Shown: one piece after another, positions 58,210 through 64,000 of the stretch | Numbering within the stretch: position 1 is the stretch's first letter | How the letters are laid out: every line of letters starts with the position of its first letter | From: Bombella favorum | GTDB lineage: Bacteria; Pseudomonadota; Alphaproteobacteria; Acetobacterales; Acetobacteraceae | Reading direction: 5' to 3' | DNA: 64,000 nt | Assembly (NCBI RefSeq): GCF_014048475.1 | Contig: NZ_NWUS01000001.1 | Span: 124,001-188,000, forward strand | Made by a program: the position numbers and the translations under genes | The notes under the pieces: model-generated | Database searches by the model: none | What the model saw: only the letters and a program-made list of their open reading frames with translations | Told to the model about the DNA's origin: nothing

Positions 58210-59712
58210 TTAGGAGGGTGGGTGCTTCATGGTGGAATTATGCCGCCCATAGAACAGGTAGGTTGCAAAACCTAACCCTGTGTAGAGGACAAAAAACACG
58301 AGTGGGATGATATTCCCGTGCAGTGTGACGTGCAGCATGTTGAGCCCTAATGGCACCAGCATGCAAAGGCAGAAGAAAATCCCGAGCATGGGTGTAACTC
58401 CTAGCCAGACACCCCGGATGCGAATACCGCCGAGCGGAACCTGAAAAGGGCGAGGGGCGTTAGGTGCCTTGTTGCGTTGCCATATGACGGTGAAGCAGAC
58501 AATGGCAAAGGCCAGCGTGGTTCCGATGCAGAGCAGGTCTCCTAGCAGGGCAATTGGCATGGTCGCACTCATCAGCCCCATGATGAAGCCAAGAATCAAC
58601 GTGGCCAGCCAGGGGGTTCTGAAATGTGGATGCACAACACTAAAGACGCGGGGCAGGAGGCCATCATGGCTGATGGCATGGACCATACGGGAAATGGCAT
58701 AAAGGAGGCCGATCAGTACGGAGAAGAGCCCGACCGTTGCACCAGCATTGATGAGAAAGGCAAGCCAAGGTTTATGGATCAGCCCTGTAGCAACGGCTAG
58801 CGGATCGGCTACATCCAACATCTGATAAGGGGCGATACCCAGCAGGATAGCTGCCACGATGACATAAACTAACGTACAGATGACGAGACTACCGATGATG
58901 CCGATAGGCACATCCCTGGTTGGGTTGCGGGCTTCTGCCGCAGCGGTGGATACGGTCTCAAACCCACCATAAGCGAAGAAGATGATTGAGGCTGCCCGGA
59001 AAATCCCTGCCACCCCAAAATGGAAATTCCCCTGCGAAGGCGGGATGAAAGGGTGCCAATTGGCAGGATGGAGATAGAACACGCCAACGCCGACAAACAG
59101 TGCCAGAACACCAATTTTGATGCTGACAAAGGCTGTATTGAATCGGGCTGCTGCCTCTATACCACGGGTGAGAACCAAACTGATGAAGAGCATGACTGCC
59201 AGACCAATCAGATTGATGCTTGGGTGGAAGGTCAGCAGCCCGCTGCTGGAGTGCGGTATGGATTGAAAAGTGGTCTGTGTGATCACATCTGGCAGGTAGA
59301 TGCCGCATCCCTTGAGTAGGGAGGTCAGATAACCCGAGAACCCCGCTGCTACGGCGGTCCCAGCAATGCCGTATTCTAGCAGGAGAAGCCAGCCGATTAC
59401 CCATGCCATTTTTTCTCCCATGGAGAGATAAGCATAAGCATAAGCCGACCCGGAAACCGGGAAGGTGGAGGCTAGTTCACCGTAGCAGAATGCCGTGAAC
59501 AGACAGGACGCTGCCGCAATCAGGAAGGAGAGAAGAACGGAAGGGCCTGCATATTCTGCAGCTGCTGTCCCTGTGATAACATAGACCCCTGCTCCGATGG
59601 CCGTTCCCACACCCATGAGCAGTAGTTGCGTAGCGCCGAGACTGCGTTTGAAATTGTGTTGCTCTCCCGCAGATTGAATCTGGGAGAGAGTTTTACGACG
59701 TGCCTTGTTCAT
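58210..59712 (-). CDS. APC family amino acid permease (copy 2)
   Basis: The permease of 500 residues is a paralogue of the one just downstream, with LLLMGVGTAIGAGVYVITG, CYGELASTFPVSGSAYAYAY and FFAYGGFETVSTAAAEARNPTRDVP. Differences concentrate in external loops and the ends, which may mean a different substrate range. The 89 bases between the two genes hold no clear terminator, so co-transcription is possible. GGAAAC precedes the ATG. Confidence 0.9.
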   Translation of the reverse strand: MNKARRKTLSQIQSAGEQHNFKRSLGATQLLLMGVGTAIGAGVYVITGTAAAEYAGPSVLLSFLIAAASCLFTAFCYGELASTFPVSGSAYAYAYLSMGEKMAWVIGWLLLLEYGIAGTAVAAGFSGYLTSLLKGCGIYLPDVITQTTFQSIPHSSSGLLTFHPSINLIGLAVMLFISLVLTRGIEAAARFNTAFVSIKIGVLALFVGVGVFYLHPANWHPFIPPSQGNFHFGVAGIFRAASIIFFAYGGFETVSTAAAEARNPTRDVPIGIIGSLVICTLVYVIVAAILLGIAPYQMLDVADPLAVATGLIHKPWLAFLINAGATVGLFSVLIGLLYAISRMVHAISHDGLLPRVFSVVHPHFRTPWLATLILGFIMGLMSATMPIALLGDLLCIGTTLAFAIVCFTVIWQRNKAPNAPRPFQVPLGGIRIRGVWLGVTPMLGIFFCLCMLVPLGLNMLHVTLHGNIIPLVFFVLYTGLGFATYLFYGRHNSTMKHPPS

Positions 59713-59843
59713 GGTGTTTCCAGCTGGGGCATAGGGATCACGAGTCCTGCATAACGGGCCTGAAATGGTATGATACCGGAATGTTTTCTTTCATGACGGT
59801 TCAGGGGGGATTTGTAAATTATTTGGATAGGAGTTTTCTGCCT

Positions 59844-60704
59844 TTAGAGATGGAAATGAAGAAGGCAGGCACTGCCGATACCCGCTAGAAGGCAGTAAAT
59901 GCCAAAGCCCGTCAGAGTATTTTTGTTATCATCATGGAAGAAACGTAGCAGGAGGCGGGAACAGATAAGGGCGGTAATTCCAGCTACGATGGCCCCAAGA
60001 AGGGACTGGCTAATCATGGTGTTAGAAAGGTGGACGTGCCGGAGCTGCCACGCTTCTTTTACCGTAGCAGCCAGAATGATGGGCTGGGCCATGAGCAGGG
60101 AGAAACGTGTGGCTGTTAGGTGATCCAGCCCCCGCATCAGACCGCCATTGATGGTAGCACCGGAGCGTGAAAGCCCGGGAAGCAGGGCCAGACATTGCCA
60201 GAGACCTATGATGAAGGCGTCTTTCCAGCTGAGTTCTTGCGTCGGGTAGGCTGTATGTTGCTCGTAACGAAGGGACCGACGACGCATGATTTCAGTCAGG
60301 ATCAGGAGCAGCCCGTTGAGCGTTAAAAAGCCTGCCACCATGAAGGGGTTGGCAAAGACATGTCGTAGATGATGCTCGAACAGCCCCCCCATAATGACAG
60401 CCGGTATGGTGGCGATAACAAGCAGACTGCACAGGTAGAGTGCCTTGTTATGTGCTTTGGCTGTTCTACGGGGAGAGAAAAGACCTAGAAGAATAGCGGA
60501 CCAGTCCGACCAGAAGACATTGGCCAGAGCAACCAGCGTTCCCACATGTAACATGGTGAGAAAGGGGAGGAAGGTTGGGCTGTGTTCATCCAGTGACCAA
60601 TGTAGCAGCCCGGGAAGAAGAACGGCATGACCAAGACTGCTGACAGGGAAAGGTTCCGTAATGCCTTGAACAACGGCAAGAATAATGGCCTGTAAATATG
60701 TCAT
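59844..60704 (-). CDS. uppP: Undecaprenyl-diphosphatase
   Basis: UppP (BacA) of 286 residues is a polytopic membrane enzyme that hydrolyses undecaprenyl diphosphate, recycling the lipid carrier of peptidoglycan and polysaccharide synthesis. The first motif reads QGITEPFPVSSLGH (family: E...P.SSSGH) and the second LPGLSRSGATI. Both catalytic features are present with minor changes. It is divergent from the MlaD gene. Confidence 0.95.
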   Translation of the reverse strand: MTYLQAIILAVVQGITEPFPVSSLGHAVLLPGLLHWSLDEHSPTFLPFLTMLHVGTLVALANVFWSDWSAILLGLFSPRRTAKAHNKALYLCSLLVIATIPAVIMGGLFEHHLRHVFANPFMVAGFLTLNGLLLILTEIMRRRSLRYEQHTAYPTQELSWKDAFIIGLWQCLALLPGLSRSGATINGGLMRGLDHLTATRFSLLMAQPIILAATVKEAWQLRHVHLSNTMISQSLLGAIVAGITALICSRLLLRFFHDDNKNTLTGFGIYCLLAGIGSACLLHFHL

Positions 60705-60869
60705 GCGGAACCACGGTCTGTCTTAGGGTGAAGGAACTGGCGGAAAAGGGCGGGCTGGTGCTGGTGAGAAAAGCTTGTATATGATAGCAGCAACATTCTG
60801 TTGTTTTTCATGAAATCAGCGTTTCCGATCGGCAGATTAGCAGAGAAGGGCGTGAATTTCGAGGTGTCT

Positions 60870-61328
60870 ATGTGGGCGATCCTTAAAGGACGTGGCGGAG
60901 CATTTATTGCCAGTAGCTGTGTTCTTCTAGCCGCTGGTGGGTTTGTTGCCTATGGGCTAGGCTTGCTAGAAGGGCCGGACCGGCACATGACGGGCTACCA
61001 TGCTATCTTCAGTTCTGCGAATGGTCTGAATGACGGAGCCGATGTTGACCTCGGAGGCGTGACAGTGGGGCGTGTGCGCTCCATCACGCTGAATCCTGAA
61101 ACTGCCGTTGTAGATGTTCTGTTTGCCGTGCAGGATGACCTAAAACTGCCAGAGGATACAGCTGTTGCCATTGCCGCCCCGACCATTGGCGGGGATAACG
61201 CCCTTCAGTTGCTTCCGGGCAAGGCGAAGCGGGTGCTGACAGCTGGGGCAACTATTTTGGATGCGCATCCTTTGCTGTCGCTAGAGCAGCAGATCAGCAA
61301 CTATATTTTCGGTGCAGGCAAGCTGTAA
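60870..61328 (+). CDS. mlaD: MlaD-like MCE domain protein
   Basis: This protein of 152 residues has one N-terminal membrane anchor (ASSCVLLAAGGFVAYGLGL) and an MCE domain (YHAIFSSANGLNDGADVDLGGVTVGRV, with DNALQLLPG) and ends in the SLEQQISNYIFG segment typical of MlaD. MlaD is the periplasmic ring of the phospholipid transporter MlaFEDB. The frame opens at a TTG at 60801; the ATG at 60870 follows CGAGG and gives a normal anchor. The other mla genes are not adjacent. Confidence 0.85.
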   Translation: MWAILKGRGGAFIASSCVLLAAGGFVAYGLGLLEGPDRHMTGYHAIFSSANGLNDGADVDLGGVTVGRVRSITLNPETAVVDVLFAVQDDLKLPEDTAVAIAAPTIGGDNALQLLPGKAKRVLTAGATILDAHPLLSLEQQISNYIFGAGKL

Positions 61329-61345
61329 CGAGGTCTATCCCGCCG

Positions 61346-61385
61346 GGTGGTGATCCCAGCGGGATGGTGGTGATCCCAGCGGGAT
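61346..61385. repeat. Two tandem 20-base repeats with internal hairpins
   Basis: GGTGGTGATCCCAGCGGGAT occurs twice in direct succession. Each copy contains ATCCC-AGC-GGGAT, a 5-bp stem. A similar stem, TATCCCGCCGGGT, lies just before. The cluster sits between the convergent MlaD and ATP-grasp genes and may terminate either. Confidence 0.8.
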
Positions 61386-61392
61386 GTGTTGA

Positions 61393-62457
61393 TTAGTCGT
61401 TGGTTGGGTAGGAGGCTAGCAGGCGTCGCTGCTTGAGCCACGAGCGGAGCATTCCGAGGATGCCTGAGCTTTTCCAGCCTTCTTTCTTTTTGGCGGCCCC
61501 AATAAGGAATGTCTGCCGATAATGGTAGAACTGGGCCCGATAGGCCTCGAGCAGTGTGGTACGCCGGTCCCAGATATGGATGGCTTCCGAGCCGACACCA
61601 TTAATCTCGATGATCTGGAAATCTTCCCCACGTTTTAAAGCTTCTGGCGAGGCCATCTTGAGGTCGATCCGCCCAAAATGGAAGTCGGGAATATCCAGCA
61701 TGATGGCGTTGATACGTTCTGTCAGGGTTGGGGTGATATCAGGTCGACCGTCCCGGAAGATGGACCCCTTGCAGTGATTCCCTGCAAAGACCAGAGATAA
61801 TGTCTCTCCAGCAGGGAGAATCTCATTCTCACGCCCCTTGATACGGGGCAGGTAAAGCTGTGGTACCTGACGCATACGGGGGTCGGCCATAACAAGTTCC
61901 TTTAATGTGGAACGGCCATTGCCAGTCAGGACAGGGGCTTCCTTGTAAGTCAGGGAGGTAATGTGGCCTGATTTTTCATCAGGATGGCGGATATAGAAAA
62001 TACCAGCTTCCATCGGATAGGTGATGAGCTGCTGTACCATCAGGGCAATACCTGCTGGAAAGAGGGGTAGCACATCATGGAGCATGTCCAGCGATGAGAT
62101 CAGCCTGACGCCCGTACCGTTGCAGCCAATATCAGGCTTGAGCACGAACGGGAAATCAAGGTTCAGCTCTTTCATGGCTGTTTGCACGTCCTGAACGGCA
62201 TCAGCACCATTATGAATGATCCGGTATGGGGCAATGGCCTTTTGGGCTGTTGGTCCGGCCATATCAAGAATGGAGCTTTTGCTCTCCCCACAGAGGCCGC
62301 CCGTTTCAATACGGGGATTGGCAGCTGTGGAGATGCTGAGGTCACCATGACGCAACCCCATCAGAATCCAGTAGATGACGATGGGGGTATAGAAAATGCT
62401 GTCGGGCCAGAACTCAAAGAGGGACAGCGTTTTATGAGGGGCTGAAGGTGCCGTCAT
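61393..62457 (-). CDS. ATP-grasp ligase-like protein (D-Ala-D-Ala ligase related)
   Basis: The protein of 354 residues has an ATP-grasp core: FPFVLKPDIGCNGTGVRLI (nucleotide loop), FHFGRIDLKM and FQIIEINGVGSEA (metal ligands). The N-terminal part carries a hydrophobic stretch with GLRHGDLSISTAANPRIETGGLCGESK, not found in true Ddl enzymes. It should join a carboxylate to an amine or similar group using ATP, but the substrates are not known. It starts three bases after the end of the DedA gene, so the two act from one transcript. Confidence 0.8.
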   Translation of the reverse strand: MTAPSAPHKTLSLFEFWPDSIFYTPIVIYWILMGLRHGDLSISTAANPRIETGGLCGESKSSILDMAGPTAQKAIAPYRIIHNGADAVQDVQTAMKELNLDFPFVLKPDIGCNGTGVRLISSLDMLHDVLPLFPAGIALMVQQLITYPMEAGIFYIRHPDEKSGHITSLTYKEAPVLTGNGRSTLKELVMADPRMRQVPQLYLPRIKGRENEILPAGETLSLVFAGNHCKGSIFRDGRPDITPTLTERINAIMLDIPDFHFGRIDLKMASPEALKRGEDFQIIEINGVGSEAIHIWDRRTTLLEAYRAQFYHYRQTFLIGAAKKKEGWKSSGILGMLRSWLKQRRLLASYPTND

Positions 62458-62460
62458 GAA

Positions 62461-63006
62461 TTACGTATTCCTGCGTTGTAGATGGCTGATGAAGCGGCCC
62501 ATTAGGAAAATACACAGGATGAAGCCGATGATCCCTGCCCAGCGCCAGCCGCCCTGATGTGCTAAAAGCCACCCGCCAATATGCAGGGCGAGCAAAAAGA
62601 GCAGGCTCGTCCAGACTAAGGTTGCCCCAATGGCTGTTAGGGCAAATGCCAGAAAGGGAGCACGAAAGAAACCGCAGGCCGTATAGAGTGGTAGTCGGCT
62701 CCCCGGAACAAAGCGGGAAATAGCAACAACCCCTATGATGTTTCGGGAGAACCATCGTTGAGCCTGTTCCTCGCTGGGAAGGGTGAGGAAACGACGCAGA
62801 AACGTCCATCGGCTGCCCGCAAGCCCTAGGGCATAGAGGCCCATATCACCCAGAGCGACCCCAGCATAAAGGCTACCAAGCGCCAGAGGGATGGAAAGCT
62901 GGTTCCCTTTGGCTGCGATCGCTGCCAGAACGGTTGCAACATCTTCGAGGATAAATGTACCAAGGATGACAGTGAAGGCTTTCAGCCAAGCAGGCTGAGA
63001 CGCCAT
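62461..63006 (-). CDS. DedA family membrane protein
   Basis: The protein of 181 residues matches DedA/SNARE-associated (VTT) proteins: FILEDVATVLAAIAAKG near the N-terminus, the FSRNIIGVVAISRFVPGSRLPLYTACGF region with conserved Arg and Gly, and several hydrophobic segments. DedA proteins move undecaprenyl phosphate or phospholipids across the inner membrane. The frame continues upstream to 63174, but that part crosses the next gene's start and is not DedA-like, so 63006 is used; no clear ribosome-binding site is seen. Confidence 0.88.
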   Translation of the reverse strand: MASQPAWLKAFTVILGTFILEDVATVLAAIAAKGNQLSIPLALGSLYAGVALGDMGLYALGLAGSRWTFLRRFLTLPSEEQAQRWFSRNIIGVVAISRFVPGSRLPLYTACGFFRAPFLAFALTAIGATLVWTSLLFLLALHIGGWLLAHQGGWRWAGIIGFILCIFLMGRFISHLQRRNT

Positions 63007-63142
63007 AATAGCACTTATACGGATCACAAATAATACGGTCCTGGCTGTGGTTGGGTGGGAATGTGCCACGAAATGGTCCTGTCTGCAATCGGCGACACCG
63101 GATATACAGGGCGCTCCTTGTTGAGATGGAGGGAGATCGGTC

Positions 63143-64000
63143 ATGACGGAAAATGGAATGATGAAGAGACGCAATTTTCTGGTCGCCGCCGCTAGTGGCT
63201 TGGCGATGACCGGCTTGCCTAGGCCTGCTTGGGCGGCCGGCCGTGCCGTGGCCGGGCGGTCCTCCGCTAGCTATGCGATGTTTTTGAGCGGTCTGCGGCA
63301 GCAGGCACTGACAGCGGGTGTGCCGTCATCCATCGTGGAGCAGTCTTTGGCTCTGGCGCAGGCCCCCAATCAGGATGTCTTGCGGCTGGACCGGCATCAG
63401 CCGGAATTCACTCTTACATGGGCGCAGTACCGGGCTCGTGTCATCTCTTCCGCTCGGGAGGGCAAGGGGCAGCAGGCCTATCAGCGGGTGAGGGGCACAC
63501 TCTCACCTCTGGGGGTACGGTTTGGGTGTGATGATAATGCCATCATGGGCATATGGGGGTTGGAGTCCGGTTTTGGGGAACATCAGGGCCGGTTCAACGT
63601 CATAGAGGCATTGGCGACTTTGGCCTTTGATGGCCGTCGGGCTGCTTTTTTCCGCAGCGAGTTGATCAAAGCCATGCAGATTCTGGCACAAGGGGCTATT
63701 AGTCCGGCTAATATGTTGGGCAGTTACGCTGGGGCCATGGGGCAGCCCCAATTCATGCCGAGTGCCTATCTGCGTTTTGCTGCAGATGGTGACGGCGATG
63801 GTAAATGTAATATCTGGAGCTCCGAAGCGGACGTTTTTGCTTCCATTGCTAATTATCTCGGGCGGTCAGGCTGGCAGCGTGGGGAGCCATGGGGTGAGGA
63901 AGTGGCGGTCCCGCTAGGCAATAATGGTAAATTTACCTCTATTGCGGCGACGAGCTCCAAACATGCCCCGGTTCATCCTGTCAGCACGTGGCAGGCTTTG
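63143..64000 (+). CDS. Lytic murein transglycosylase, MltB family (partial)
   Basis: The frame runs off the right edge after about 285 codons. It has a twin-arginine-like signal (KRRNFLVAAASGLAM, cleavage near AWA), then the MltB-type fold: IWGLESGFGEHQGRFNVIEALATLA with the catalytic Glu, and the SYAGAMGQPQFMPSAYLRFAADGDGDGK region. The enzyme cleaves glycan strands of peptidoglycan to 1,6-anhydro ends in the periplasm. GGAGGGAGA precedes the ATG. It is divergent from the DedA gene. Confidence 0.9.
   Translation, partial: MTENGMMKRRNFLVAAASGLAMTGLPRPAWAAGRAVAGRSSASYAMFLSGLRQQALTAGVPSSIVEQSLALAQAPNQDVLRLDRHQPEFTLTWAQYRARVISSAREGKGQQAYQRVRGTLSPLGVRFGCDDNAIMGIWGLESGFGEHQGRFNVIEALATLAFDGRRAAFFRSELIKAMQILAQGAISPANMLGSYAGAMGQPQFMPSAYLRFAADGDGDGKCNIWSSEADVFASIANYLGRSGWQRGEPWGEEVAVPLGNNGKFTSIAATSSKHAPVHPVSTWQAL

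Noticed and set aside
61346-61385. CRISPR-like array
   Set aside because: There are only two adjacent units with no spacer and no cas genes.
63007-63174. N-terminal extension of the DedA protein
   Set aside because: It overlaps the start and ribosome-binding site of the divergent transglycosylase gene and lacks DedA features.

Overview
The window is a chromosomal segment of an alphaproteobacterium, most likely an acetic acid bacterium (Acetobacteraceae). The signs are a moderately GC-rich composition (by eye, not computed), the gene order clpP-clpX-lon-hupB, the block birA-coaX-rnj-proS-lolC-lolD-dnaE, the cobT-cobS-J-protein-bolA group, a DUF4167 gene behind prmC, the short bacterial-type ProRS, and tRNA-Met/Leu sequences of alphaproteobacterial form. 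A small, host- or nectar-associated relative (Bombella/Saccharibacter type) is possible but is only inference. I see no rRNA, CRISPR array, insertion sequence, integrase, phage or plasmid gene. No stretch longer than about 220 bases lacks a gene.

Layout. 1-2386: a divergent phosphoenolpyruvate carboxylase-like gene cut by the window edge. 2576-3832: a DUF445 membrane protein. 3981-9956: a complete SUF iron-sulfur operon (IscR-like regulator, sufB, C, D, S, DUF59 sufT-like gene, sufA) with a palindromic operator candidate and a clear terminator. 9996-13618 (minus): an RlmD-type rRNA methyltransferase and a DEAD-box helicase with a very long basic tail. 13796-15772: a small membrane protein and the bifunctional NAD(P)HX repair enzyme. 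15895-22685: tRNA-Leu(UAG), trigger factor, ClpP, ClpX, Lon and HU, a protein quality-control and nucleoid block with a heat-shock-like promoter in front of lon. 22779-32888: tRNA-Val(UAC), then birA, coaX, RNase J, proS, lolC, lolD and dnaE. 32934-37418 (minus): a J-domain protein, CobS, CobT and a secreted protein of unknown function. 37544-39148: BolA, a LolA-family protein with a lipobox, and LipB. 39239-44767: tRNA-Leu(GAG), galU, a phosphohexomutase, comF, grxC, a DUF2147 protein and a Tat-exported lactonase. 44829-54861: ubiG, lysC, a nitronate monooxygenase-like protein, a RodZ-like protein, ispG, hisS, prfA, an inserted antisense secreted gene, prmC and DUF4167. 55037-64000: tRNA-Met, an MscS channel, two tandem APC permeases, uppP, a lone MlaD, an ATP-grasp ligase-like protein with DedA, and a partial MltB-type transglycosylase.

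The genes are mainly core functions: Fe-S assembly feeding IspG, the RlmD-type enzyme and (through LipB) lipoate metabolism; proteolysis; translation; lipoprotein and phospholipid trafficking; and undecaprenyl-phosphate recycling with peptidoglycan turnover. The most unusual items are the lipobox on the LolA-family protein (a candidate for the missing alphaproteobacterial LolB), the DedA/ATP-grasp pair next to uppP, the palindrome inside the suf promoter, the PEPC homologue with altered catalytic motifs, the CobS/CobT pair with no CobN nearby, and the matching lysine/arginine/threonine-rich tails on the helicase and Lon. No clearly undescribed multi-gene defence or mobile system is visible.
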